Below are positions 1 to 8,078 of a stretch of 64,000 nucleotides of DNA, one piece after another. Each line of letters starts with the position of its first letter. Position 1 is the first letter of the stretch. The position numbers and the translations under genes are program-made. This DNA is from Chloroflexota bacterium. Its GTDB lineage: Bacteria; Chloroflexota; UBA11872. Where the stretch lies: the NCBI GenBank assembly GCA_022825895.1, contig JAJDVX010000024.1, positions 36,557-100,556 of the forward strand. The letters are read 5' to 3'. Under the pieces are notes generated by a model. It did not search any database and was not told where the DNA came from. It was given only the letters and a program-made list of their open reading frames with translations.

Positions 1-2
1 CA

Positions 3-149
3 TGGCGTGCTCAACGCGCCTCTCCCAGTCCGCCCGCGGTCGACGACCCGGACCTGGCGTCGTCTGTCGCCTTGACGCGGACGCGTCTGGAAGGCTCAAT
101 CGGCTGGATGCGACCGGTTGCACGCCCATCAGCGTCCATTGAACTGTGA
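3..149 (+). CDS. Possible C-terminal end of a gene entering from the left (unrecognised)
   Basis: Frame 3 is open from the window edge to a TGA at 147-149 and would give the last 48 residues of a protein ending in SASIEL. The third codon positions are moderately GC-rich, as in other coding stretches here, but nothing in the residues is recognisable and the open stretch is short. It may be chance. Sequence to the left of the window would decide. Confidence 0.2.
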   Translation, partial: WRAQRASPSPPAVDDPDLASSVALTRTRLEGSIGWMRPVARPSASIEL

Positions 150-761
150 GTACGCCCGGTTGCCTAGCAAGGATTCCGTATTCCCTGGGACTCCTCGAGG
201 CAGACTCACGGGACGCTGGCGATCTCTCGGTTGACGAGTCAGACCGACTTTCGCGATCAAGTCCGCGAATCCGCGTTCTGGTTCGATCGCCAAGGTCTTC
301 GACCGGCTTAGCAAGCGCCGGCCAATTCCAGCTGGGCACGAATGACTCGACGCGCATCACACCCGTAGAGTCGCGAACTCGAGCGATCTAGTTGAATCAA
401 GTGTCCGCTGGACAATCCTCGGACGTGCAAGCGGTGACGCCTCAGCAACCGGAGTCGTTCGTTCGCTGAGGTGGTGCGCCCAAAAGCTCGTGGCCTAAGT
501 TAGGACCAGGCCATCCACATAATCGCTGGCACAGTCGACCGCTTAGAGGCGTCAGGTCGGGAGATCCCTTGAAGGCGACAGAAGTCCGGCAGCTCAACCC
601 CGAATGTGCTGCTACCGGATGTGGATGGTCACGACACCCACACTAAGTAGGCTAATGGTGAGGCCGACACCGGCGTCGACCCTCGCTTACAGACAGTAGC
701 GTCAGTCGGGCAAGGTAGGCGCTCCCAGCCACCAGCGCTCGCCCGCTGTGGGCTAGCAGCT
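150..761. other. No gene seen; lead-in to tRNA-like fragment
   Basis: Only short, mutually contradictory open frames are present, and no protein family is recognisable in any of the six. The stretch ends at a tRNA 3'-end fragment (772-799). I looked here for the 5' half of that tRNA and for a tmRNA body and found neither. Confidence 0.5.
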
Positions 762-1238
762 TCAGGGCTGTGCGGGCTCGAGTCCCGCCGTCGGCACCAC
801 TCGAAGTGGACGCCCCTCCGCGGTCCCGGCGTGCATTCCGCCGAAGAACTCCATGCCAGGAGACTCAACCGTCACGTCGCGTCGCGACAGGTGGCTGCGG
901 CTCATCCCGGCGGAAGCCGCGATGCCGGCAATCGACTCGCCGGCCACCCAGCGCCGCAGAAACTCGCCCTGCCGGGGCTCCAGCGCCCCCGTCACCCGCG
1001 CGCAGGCCAAGCGCAGCACCGCCTGCACGGCCCAGCCCTCCGGAAGGGCCCGCCGCGCATAGCGCCGCCGGCCCAGCGCCTGTAAGTCTCGGTATTTCGC
1101 CAGTGGCGATTGCGAGAGTTCCCAGGCCGAATCGATGCAGCGCAGCGCCGCCTGCAGCGCCCGCAGCCACGCCTCGCGGAACAGGCGGCCGCGGCGGGCG
1201 CCTGCTGGGCGTTGCCGAGCCGGCAGCGTCTGGATCAT
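762..1238 (-). CDS. Small helix-turn-helix-like protein, paralogue of the 59.4-kb gene, 3' end probably damaged
   Basis: From an ATG at 1238 the frame encodes about 158 residues. The useful part is a helical segment, then LEPRQGEFLRRW and a helix-turn-helix-like stretch GIAASAGMSRSHLSRR. The same layout (DSPL..., RRxxRRA, LxPRQ, G.S...IAA..G.SR.HL) occurs in the protein at 59391-59849, so the two are one family of sigma-factor-like or DNA-binding small proteins. I do not recognise a named family. The reading frame runs on through a tRNA-like fragment (its tail GLEPAQP is antisense T-arm), so the natural C-terminus has probably been lost or shifted. No convincing ribosome binding site was found; the start could be 1277. 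Confidence 0.4.
   Translation of the reverse strand: MIQTLPARQRPAGARRGRLFREAWLRALQAALRCIDSAWELSQSPLAKYRDLQALGRRRYARRALPEGWAVQAVLRLACARVTGALEPRQGEFLRRWVAGESIAGIAASAGMSRSHLSRRDVTVESPGMEFFGGMHAGTAEGRPLRVVPTAGLEPAQP
772..799 (+). other. tRNA-Thr-like 3' end fragment (candidate attachment site)
   Basis: A perfect 5-bp T-arm (GCGGG, 7-nt loop CTCGAGT, CCCGC) is followed by CGTCGGC, A and CCA, which is the 3' half of a tRNA. The GTCGGCACCA ending is the one found in E. coli tRNA-Thr. No matching 5' acceptor strand (GCCGACG), D-arm or anticodon arm lies 70-95 nt upstream, so the gene is not complete. Such 3' tRNA fragments are the usual direct repeats left by tyrosine integrases at island ends. No second copy was noticed in the window. 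Confidence 0.6.
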
Positions 1239-1639
1239 CGTCCAGCGAGGGTGCCTCGCACGCGACCGCGCCTCCATCCAGGTTTCTGCAATCGCGACGG
1301 CCCGCACCCGGCGCCTTGCGCGTGAGCACTTGCCCGGCCGAACGAAGTAAAGAACCGTGTAGCCGGCAGGGCGACGCGACGTCTCAGAAACGCAACGCGA
1401 TGCGTAGAGCCGAGAAGCGCGAGCTGCGGTCGCGATGGTGCCCTCTGTCCCAAGATCGTGGGTTCGAGAACCTCTTTGGTCTTGCGATGACCGCCCGCGC
1501 ACATCGGTTGTGCAGGTACGGCAAGTCCCGAATCTCGCACCGACGACTCGTCCTGTCCGCTCGGGGCCGACACGAGAAGTCTCCAGTGCCGCTGTTGATG
1601 GCTGCGATCGAACACCGCCGCCGCGCTGCGAAAGGGCCG
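1239..1639. other. No gene seen downstream of the ImmA/IrrE gene
   Basis: About 400 bp between the end of the ImmA/IrrE gene and the HTH-like gene. Open frames on both strands are low-complexity and mutually shadowing. A short palindrome GGTTCGAGAACC occurs near 1461-1472 and could resemble a T-arm, but the surrounding bases do not pair as a tRNA. Confidence 0.4.
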
Positions 1640-2575
1640 CTAGCGCCAACTTCGTCGGGCACTTCGTGGGGTTGTTCCCCAGCCCTCGGCCCAGGGATCC
1701 TCGGACCGCGAACTGCGACGGGGTACCGAGTCGTAGTCGTCGGGATCCGGCACGTAATCGGCGGTGAGGATGGTGAGCACTCGCCCATACGATCCGAGTC
1801 CAATGGCTTCTTCTCGAAGCGCGAACGTCGTGGAGGTCCTGGGAAACCACGTGTCGGACCGGCAATTCACCGCAACCCGGTGCGCGCGCCGCACCTTCTG
1901 TGGGTTCGAAGTCAGCGACAGGGTGGCTGAACTTGGTACGGGGTCGTCGGGTCGCATCGGGATCCGTCCAACGCCGGGCACGTTGCCCAGTGCCTCGGAT
2001 ACCCAGGAGAAGCGCACGACGCGATCTTGACTCACGACGGCCGCAACTGGTTCGGAACTCAGCTTTGCGAATCGGATGGCCGTACTCGTGAGCGAAGTCT
2101 CAAATTCCTCGGCGATCTCCCTCACGGCGTCCAGTCCGGGCGCGTGGCGGTCAAGTGCTGCAACGAACGGGTCGCGGGGCATCAGCAGTTCGGCGGCAAA
2201 GTGATCGGCTTCCAACTCGTGCCATCGACTCGATATGAAGCCTGGCTGGGACAGGTGCCGCTGGCCGGTGGCAAAGAGCGTCCGACGATGATGCGTCATC
2301 TGATGGTGACCGAGCTCATGACCGATCGTGAATCGCCGATAACCGAGACTGGCCACCGAGGTGTTGAACAGAATTCCGAAAGCTGAGCCCACGCGCATAA
2401 GACATCCGGAGGCCGAACTGCCGAGGTTGGTGCTTCCTTCCAGCGTTATGCCCAATCCCTCAACGATGGCAACAACGTCAACTGGCACCGAGGCGCCGTC
2501 GCGCAGGTGAAGCACCGCGCGAGCGGCACGGACGGCCAGATCTGGATCAGCGCTCCGACGGGTCGCTGGATTCAC
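1640..2575 (-). CDS. ImmA/IrrE family zinc metallopeptidase
   Basis: A 311-residue protein with the ImmA/IrrE core: HELGH at residues 86-90 gives two zinc ligands and the catalytic Glu, and ELEADHFAAELLMP about 30 residues later supplies the third ligand. Proteins of this family cleave or inactivate a partner XRE repressor after a damage or invasion signal (ImmA-ImmR of ICEBs1, IrrE-DdrO of Deinococcus). The gene overlaps the 3' end of the XRE gene by 29 bp, so the two are translated together, and the pair faces the MBL/E2-E1-JAB-patatin operon. I infer that it is the sensor that releases repression of that operon. The C-terminal ~130 residues after the protease core are not recognised and may sense the signal. 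Confidence 0.85.
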   Translation of the reverse strand: MNPATRRSADPDLAVRAARAVLHLRDGASVPVDVVAIVEGLGITLEGSTNLGSSASGCLMRVGSAFGILFNTSVASLGYRRFTIGHELGHHQMTHHRRTLFATGQRHLSQPGFISSRWHELEADHFAAELLMPRDPFVAALDRHAPGLDAVREIAEEFETSLTSTAIRFAKLSSEPVAAVVSQDRVVRFSWVSEALGNVPGVGRIPMRPDDPVPSSATLSLTSNPQKVRRAHRVAVNCRSDTWFPRTSTTFALREEAIGLGSYGRVLTILTADYVPDPDDYDSVPRRSSRSEDPWAEGWGTTPRSARRSWR

Positions 2576-2966
2576 GTTTCATCCGATCCACTTCGGCTAG
2601 GCGCTCGCTAAACTTCTGAAGGTCGCTCAGCGCTTCGTCGCTCATATCGGCCATGTGCCGAAACACCGCTTGGTATTGCGGCTTGGTGGTCTGCTCACTA
2701 ACTTCGCGATCCATCAGGTAGTCCACGCTGACTGACAGGGCGTCGGCCAGGCGTTCCAGGTTCGTGGCGCTGGGCCGGCGCACACCATTCTCGAAGTGCG
2801 AAATGGCCGCTGGCGCCAGACCGGCACGCGCACCGAGCGTTGCCTGCGTATAGCCCATAGCCCGACGGGTCTCGCGTAGACGTAGCGCCAGACGTGCATT
2901 GCGACCGCCGACCTGGGACTCAGGGGGATTACGATTTCGTAGAGCATCACTTGACGAATCCTTCAT
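2547..2966 (-). CDS. XRE-family transcriptional repressor
   Basis: A 139-residue protein with a Cro/cI-type helix-turn-helix at about residues 25-85 (LRETRRAMGYTQATLGARAG, then ISHFENGVRRPS), followed by a charged helical C-terminus. It is the first gene of a leftward pair with the ImmA/IrrE protease and diverges from the metallo-beta-lactamase gene. The start ATG (2964-2966) lies inside the predicted promoter of the divergent operon, so one bound repressor could silence both directions. By analogy with ImmR/DdrO it is likely the substrate of the neighbouring protease. No clear Shine-Dalgarno is seen ahead of this ATG, so the true start is somewhat uncertain. Confidence 0.85.
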   Translation of the reverse strand: MKDSSSDALRNRNPPESQVGGRNARLALRLRETRRAMGYTQATLGARAGLAPAAISHFENGVRRPSATNLERLADALSVSVDYLMDREVSEQTTKPQYQAVFRHMADMSDEALSDLQKFSERLAEVDRMKRESSDPSER

Positions 2967-2980
2967 AGAAGCGCTACGTT
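2951..2980 (+). promoter_or_regulatory. Candidate promoter of the MBL / E2-E1-JAB-patatin operon
   Basis: TTGACG at 2951-2956 and TACGTT at 2975-2980 are 18 bp apart, about 50 bp upstream of the ATG at 3028. The element overlaps the start codon of the divergent XRE gene, the arrangement expected for a repressor-controlled promoter. A short direct repeat (GAGTACCAA, GAGTACCAA) lies just before the start codon and contains the ribosome binding site AAGGAG. Confidence 0.45.
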
Positions 2981-3027
2981 TCCGTGGTGCGGTCCAATTC
3001 GCACCCGTAGAGTACCAAGGAGTACCA

Positions 3028-4152
3028 ATGAGCTTCGAGCTTCCGCAGCGTGGTTATGTCTTCTGGCCGGTCGGAAACGGCGACAGCACGACAGTCGTCA
3101 TTGACTCAGATGCCCATCTACAGGTCGACTTGAACCACCTTGAACAATCCGAGGATGACGAAGACCCCACGTGGGCCGTCGTCGATGAGTTGGTCAACCT
3201 GCTGCCGACGAAGGATGGGCGCCCCTACCTCTCCGCGTTTGCCCTGACGCATCCCGATCAGGATCACTGCCGTGGCTTCCCGAAGCTTCTCGAGGAAGTG
3301 GACGTCGGCGAACTCTGGTTTACGCCGCGCATCTTTCGCGAGTACAACAAGGACCTCTGCGACGACGCGGAGGCCTTCAAGGAGGAGGCCGAGCGCCGCG
3401 TCAAGGCGACTATTGAGGCGGACGGAGACCCAGGTGCGGGAAACCGCGTGCGGATCTTCGGGTACTCGGAACTGCTGAACGAAGACGAGTTCCAGGGCTT
3501 TCCGGACGCCCGCATTACGATTCCTGGCAGCGAGCTGGCCACGGTCGACGAGGCGGACGTCTCAAGCACATTTCGCGCCTTCGTGCACTCCCCGTTCAAG
3601 GACGACGACGCGGGCGAGAGGAACGATACAAGTCTCGGCATGCAGATCACGTTGATCGACGGATCTGGGAATCTTCAAGCACTGCTACTAGGAGATCTCT
3701 CCTACCCCATCATCAAACGCATCTTTGCGGTCAGCAAGGGCGACGATCTCGCCTGGAACGTGCTCCTGGCACCGCACCACTGCTCGAAGTCCGCGATGTA
3801 TTGGAAGGACGAGGATGACAGCAAAGAGCAGCTGAAGCAGCACATCGTCGACGAAATGGACGGTGCCTCGGGCGATCCGAATCGTGTCGTGGCGAGTTCG
3901 AATACCGTGCCGTCCTCGAACGAGCTGGGGGATAACCCGCCCCACGCGAAGGCCAAGACGCAGTACGAGACCATCACCGAGTCCTTCCTTTGCACGATGG
4001 ACAACGACGATCCGATCGTGGCGAGCCTCGAGAATGGGGAGATCTCGTTCGCCGGAGCTCCAACGCCTTCGAAGTCAGCATCAGAGGCGGCTCGCGAAGC
4101 ACGCGGGTCGAACGAGACTCCCCGAGACGCCGTCACCTATGGCCGGGGCTAA
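3028..4152 (+). CDS. Metallo-beta-lactamase-fold hydrolase of the ubiquitin-like conjugation operon
   Basis: The ATG at 3028 is preceded by AAGGAG at good spacing and gives 374 residues. The protein begins with an FWPVGNGDSTTVVIDS strand pair typical of ComEC-like MBL proteins. It has the zinc motif HPDQDH (H75, D77, D79, H80), a later GDLSYP strand with a candidate metal-bridging Asp, and APHHCSKSAM carrying a late His. It should be a binuclear zinc hydrolase; nucleic acid or a nucleotide is a plausible substrate. Its gene overlaps the start of the four-domain fusion by 14 bp, so the two are co-translated. Prokaryotic E2-E1-JAB proteins with a neighbouring MBL protein have been noted in comparative genomics (Iyer, Burroughs and Aravind), which supports a shared pathway. 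Substrate and role are unknown. Confidence 0.8.
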   Translation: MSFELPQRGYVFWPVGNGDSTTVVIDSDAHLQVDLNHLEQSEDDEDPTWAVVDELVNLLPTKDGRPYLSAFALTHPDQDHCRGFPKLLEEVDVGELWFTPRIFREYNKDLCDDAEAFKEEAERRVKATIEADGDPGAGNRVRIFGYSELLNEDEFQGFPDARITIPGSELATVDEADVSSTFRAFVHSPFKDDDAGERNDTSLGMQITLIDGSGNLQALLLGDLSYPIIKRIFAVSKGDDLAWNVLLAPHHCSKSAMYWKDEDDSKEQLKQHIVDEMDGASGDPNRVVASSNTVPSSNELGDNPPHAKAKTQYETITESFLCTMDNDDPIVASLENGEISFAGAPTPSKSASEAAREARGSNETPRDAVTYGRG

Positions 4153-7100
4153 GCTGCGCAGCTTCGAACTTGCCAGCGAGCAGCTACGAGAGGTTGCGGC
4201 GGCATCTGCCGGTTCTGTTCAGATCGTTGGCGAAGCAGCCCGAGCGAGCGGCTACTGTCAGTTTGACGTAAGCGTCCATTTCGATGGTTTGGAGCGCGCC
4301 GAAGGCGGACTTCCGGTGCGGGCCCGCGAGTCGTTTCAGCTCGTTGTCCCACCTACATTTCCCTTCGATTATCCGCGTGTCGAGACATCGCACCAGCGGT
4401 TCGCGGGCTTTCCGCACGTGCAATGGATTCGCCATCCCTGCCTGTATCGAAGCCCGTCCGAGTGGAAACCCGAGCATGGGATGTATGGGTTTATCGAGCG
4501 GCTCGACGGCTGGGTACGCGACGCCGCACAGAACAACCTCGACCCCGACGATGCCCCTCTTCACCCCCCGGTGGCATACACCAGTGGCGAACGGATCGTC
4601 GTTCCCCGGGAAGACACACCCCGGGTTGGAACGTCCCCATGGACTGGATTCGCGGAACTCCGGCAGCGGGGCCACCGAACCGAGATCATCGGTTGGAAGT
4701 CATCTGCTCAGGTGCGCCCGGAGCAATTCGCTCCGGCGATTCTGCTCCATGAACCCTTACCGTTCGAGTACCCCGGGACAGTCAATGCTCTGCTGAAGGA
4801 GCTGGAATCGCACGGCATCGAATTCGGGCAGTTCATTTGGGACCTCGCGTCGCTTGCAAATTGCACGCAAGCACAGATGCCACTAATCGTGGTCGTGGGT
4901 ACACCGATGCGCCGTGTGGAGGCAGGAGGTCGCGCTCTTCAGCATCTGGCTGTCTGGGAGATCCCCGGCGACGATGCAGACAAGTTGCGGGAGATGCAGG
5001 TCGTAACGAGCGTCGACGACTCGGAGGCGTGCCAAGAGGCGATCACGGAGGTCGCCAAGTGGTGCGTCGAGGCCCGGGTGCGCTGGTGCAAAGTCCGTGA
5101 AGTGCGGCCGGAGGTAACGAGAAGGCGGGACCAGGATTCACCGATGGCCTGGTTTAGTGGCAAGCGAGTCGCCATTTGGGGATGCGGTGCCATTGGAACG
5201 CAGGTAGCGGAGGCGGTAGTGCGGGCTGGTGCTACGCGAGTTGAGCTCGTCGACTACAAAGAGGTCGCGCCGGGACTCTTAGTTCGGCAGGGGTTCGAAG
5301 ACTGCGATATCGGTCGCGGGAAAGCCGCGGCCCTTGCCGACCGGCTCAAGCGGATCGAGCCGGATCTCGAGGTCGAGGCGATATGCGACGAATTGATCCA
5401 TCGCCTCGGTGAAGCCGACCCGCTACCGGATGTAGACCTTGTGATTGACTGCACGGCTTCGTCGGCTGTTCGGATGAAACTCGAGCAGACGCTCTGTGGA
5501 GATTTCACGCGCCCCGCAATTGCCTCGATGAGTGTCAACGATGACGCGTCGTCGGCCATTGCGACTCTTTCCAAAGCGGCCCACACCGGGGGACCACTCG
5601 ACCTGAACAGGCGCCTGAAGTTAGAGGCATGCCGAAGCTCGCGACTTTCAAAGCTGCGAGAAGCGTTCTGGCCAAAGCAACCAAGGTCTGAGCGATTTGA
5701 GCCAGAGCCCGGGTGCTCGGAACCGACATTCGTTGGCTCTTTTGCGGACCTCGTCGGGCAGTCGGCTCGGATGCTGAACGCCATAGCTCGCACGCTGTCG
5801 AAGCCCGATGACGGGCTAACGGGGGCCGGATGGATTTTCGAAGAGCAGGGTCCAAGCCATGAGTTCTCCTGGGAGCCGGACTACATCGTGCAAGAGCACG
5901 GGCGGGGATACTCGGTTCGGGTTTCTTCAGCGGCTGTTCGCGACATGCAGGCGTGGGCGAGACGCTCTGGTCGCACGGCCGAGCCCGATGTGGAGACTGG
6001 CGGCCTCGTGTTCGGCGAACTGAACGAGGCAGCGGGTGTGCTCTGGGTGACGGAGGTCGAAGGGCCGCCACCGGACAGCGACGCCGCCGAGGACCATTTC
6101 ACTTGTGGAACCCAAGGCATGGCCGAGGCTGCCGACGCCAAGGACCGCCGCTTCCTCGGATCGGTCACGTGCGTTGGAAGCTGGCACACCCACCCGACCG
6201 GGAGTGCGCAACCGAGTCAGGTGGATCTTGGTGCAGTTGCCGAAATTCTCGCGCCGCCAGCCTCGACGAGGGTGTCCTTCGTTCTACTGATCCTCGCCGG
6301 CTGCCCCGACACCCCAGTCCTCGGAGCACATGCGTTCCGACGAACGCTCCACAGCGGAGATCGTGTGGACCGCGAGCACGACACGGCTGCGACAACCCGA
6401 ATCCAGAAGAAGCCAGCTATGCAGCGTGACATTGGTCTTGCTCTCTCTGGTGGAGGATTCCGAGCGATTGCCTTCCACCTCGGATGCCTTCGAGCGCTGG
6501 ACGACCTCGGGCTTCTGAATCGACTGCAGGTCATCTCAAGCGTTTCGGGAGGTTCCGTGATTGCGGCGCTGTACACCTACGCGAACGACTCGTTTCCGGA
6601 ATTCGATGCCCGCGTAGTCAGGTTGCTGCGCAGAGGACTCACCGGCGACATTTTGAGGGCGGCGTTCCGCCCGAGGTCGGTCGGGAAGCTGGCTTGGAGC
6701 TTCGCGGTTGCTGTCGTGTGGTTCGCACTCCAGACGCTCTTTCGGATCATCCCGCGTGGACGAACCCCCGACGCCCTCCGTCCCGGCAGGCCGCCGCCTC
6801 TAGGCATATTCAATGGGAGCGATGTCTTCCGCGATGCGATCCAGACCGTCTTCACGGACACGCTGGTGCGAGAAGTCGCCCAAGACTCGCTCGACATCGT
6901 CATGAGTGCCACGGAACTCCGCACGGCATCAGCGTTTCGATTTGGAAGCAGGCACAGTGGCTGCTGGCGATACGGGGATATTGATCCCGATGATGCGTAC
7001 GTAGCCGACGCCGTTGCAGCGTCCGCAGCCTATCCGCTCTGGCTCCCGGCACTAGACCGGAGGTATCGCTTCACAAAGGAAGGAGAGCCTCCGGCCACCA

Positions 7101-7561
7101 GACGCGTCTTACTTGCCGACGGTGGCATCTTTGAAAACCTCGGCGTTGGTCCATTAGAGCCTGGACGAGATCCGCAAATCAGCACAAACGTCTTCAACCC
7201 CGCCTACATCATCGCCTGCGACGCCGGTACTGGCCTTTTCGAGGGTGACACGTACCCCGTTTCTTGGGCCCGTCGCATGCATCGATCTTTCCAGACAGCC
7301 TTCCGTAAGGCGCAAGACGCGACAAGGAATCGGCTACACCGGCTCGTAGCGTCTGGAGACATTTCGGGATTCGTGCTGGCCTACCTGGGGCAGAGAGAAG
7401 ATCGCTTGCCGTGGCTCCCACCTGAACTCCCGACGCTAAGCGAAGTCCACGACTACCCGACGGACTTCTCGCCCATGGACGCAGAGGATATTGATCGCCT
7501 ATCACTCCGCGGAGAACTCCTCACCAGGTTGCTCGTCGCCCACTATTTCCCAAACCTCTAG
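4139..7561 (+). CDS. E2-like / E1 (ThiF) / JAB deconjugase / patatin phospholipase fusion protein
   Basis: The ATG at 4139 overlaps the MBL gene and yields 1140 residues with no internal stop. In order: an E2-like domain (about 1-150) with HPCLY, candidate catalytic Cys101; an adaptor-like region (150-335); an E1/ThiF domain with the nucleotide loop GCGAIG (348-353) and EPGCSEPTFVG carrying candidate catalytic Cys526; a JAB/JAMM domain with Glu619 (ETGG) and HTHPTGSAQPSQVD (His683, His685, Asp696); and a patatin domain with GGGFR (771-775), SSVSGGS nucleophile Ser803 and DGG Asp994. A hydrophobic segment near residues 850-875 may insert in the membrane. In type II CBASS these activities are separate proteins (Cap2 E2-E1, Cap3 JAB, patatin effector). 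Here they are one chain and no CD-NTase is present. Inferred role: conjugation-controlled phospholipase that kills or arrests infected cells. Patatin could alternatively start at an internal ATG (6419). Confidence 0.85.
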   Translation: MAGAKLRSFELASEQLREVAAASAGSVQIVGEAARASGYCQFDVSVHFDGLERAEGGLPVRARESFQLVVPPTFPFDYPRVETSHQRFAGFPHVQWIRHPCLYRSPSEWKPEHGMYGFIERLDGWVRDAAQNNLDPDDAPLHPPVAYTSGERIVVPREDTPRVGTSPWTGFAELRQRGHRTEIIGWKSSAQVRPEQFAPAILLHEPLPFEYPGTVNALLKELESHGIEFGQFIWDLASLANCTQAQMPLIVVVGTPMRRVEAGGRALQHLAVWEIPGDDADKLREMQVVTSVDDSEACQEAITEVAKWCVEARVRWCKVREVRPEVTRRRDQDSPMAWFSGKRVAIWGCGAIGTQVAEAVVRAGATRVELVDYKEVAPGLLVRQGFEDCDIGRGKAAALADRLKRIEPDLEVEAICDELIHRLGEADPLPDVDLVIDCTASSAVRMKLEQTLCGDFTRPAIASMSVNDDASSAIATLSKAAHTGGPLDLNRRLKLEACRSSRLSKLREAFWPKQPRSERFEPEPGCSEPTFVGSFADLVGQSARMLNAIARTLSKPDDGLTGAGWIFEEQGPSHEFSWEPDYIVQEHGRGYSVRVSSAAVRDMQAWARRSGRTAEPDVETGGLVFGELNEAAGVLWVTEVEGPPPDSDAAEDHFTCGTQGMAEAADAKDRRFLGSVTCVGSWHTHPTGSAQPSQVDLGAVAEILAPPASTRVSFVLLILAGCPDTPVLGAHAFRRTLHSGDRVDREHDTAATTRIQKKPAMQRDIGLALSGGGFRAIAFHLGCLRALDDLGLLNRLQVISSVSGGSVIAALYTYANDSFPEFDARVVRLLRRGLTGDILRAAFRPRSVGKLAWSFAVAVVWFALQTLFRIIPRGRTPDALRPGRPPPLGIFNGSDVFRDAIQTVFTDTLVREVAQDSLDIVMSATELRTASAFRFGSRHSGCWRYGDIDPDDAYVADAVAASAAYPLWLPALDRRYRFTKEGEPPATRRVLLADGGIFENLGVGPLEPGRDPQISTNVFNPAYIIACDAGTGLFEGDTYPVSWARRMHRSFQTAFRKAQDATRNRLHRLVASGDISGFVLAYLGQREDRLPWLPPELPTLSEVHDYPTDFSPMDAEDIDRLSLRGELLTRLLVAHYFPNL

Positions 7562-8078
7562 AAGAGTTCTGAGCAACCGGCGCAACTGACGGCCTCGGCG
7601 CTGGTGCTGCGCCGCGATAGTCGCCTGGAGCGGCCGCCTGGAACCATCGGTCGTTCTCGTGGCGGGTGTGGTCCGTCGCCCCGTTGGGGACTGCCCGGCC
7701 ACCGTCGGAGAGCCACAGCCCGGAGTCACCCGCAACCTAACGTCCAAACTCGCGCTGTGGCTAGTCCGGGGCGTTGGCCCCGGTTGTTCGGAGCTCGCCC
7801 AGAGTTCTCGTCGGTGTGGCGCGACCGGGTTCCGTTCCTCTATCGAGACCTCCCAGCGGAATGTTCGCAGTGCGGTCCCCTTAGGCCTCCAAGCTTCGGC
7901 GCTGACTGTGGGATGCAGACCACGTCCGCAGTTGGTCGTGTGCCAACCTTCGGCCAACGATTCTCGCCGTCAATTGACCTCTGCGCGAGTTCGCCCGATA
8001 AGTCCTCCCGAAACAAAGAGGCGCGTCGAGCCCACTTCAAACCCGAACCACGGCCTCCGACGGCAGCACCGACCTGAC
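7562..8078. other. No gene seen after the fusion protein
   Basis: About 515 bp between convergent genes. Open frames of up to 200 codons exist but overlap one another, have no recognisable motif and no ribosome binding site. No terminator hairpin with a T-run was found right after the fusion gene. Confidence 0.4.

Noticed and set aside
663..799. Complete tRNA or tmRNA ending at 799
   Set aside because: GCCGAC at 663 could pair with the acceptor strand, but 137 nt lack D-arm, anticodon arm and tag frame. No tmRNA 5' domain was found within 470 nt. Only a 3' fragment is supported.
762..1865. Long minus-strand open frame of 367 codons
   Set aside because: Its first ~210 codons are Arg/Ser-rich with no motif and overlap the ImmA gene end; only the last ~158 codons resemble a family.
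4139..7561. Ordinary CBASS operon
   Set aside because: No CD-NTase gene is encoded nearby. The nucleotidyltransferases in the window (26883, 28868, 37121) are MNT or AbiEii types and lie more than 19 kb away.
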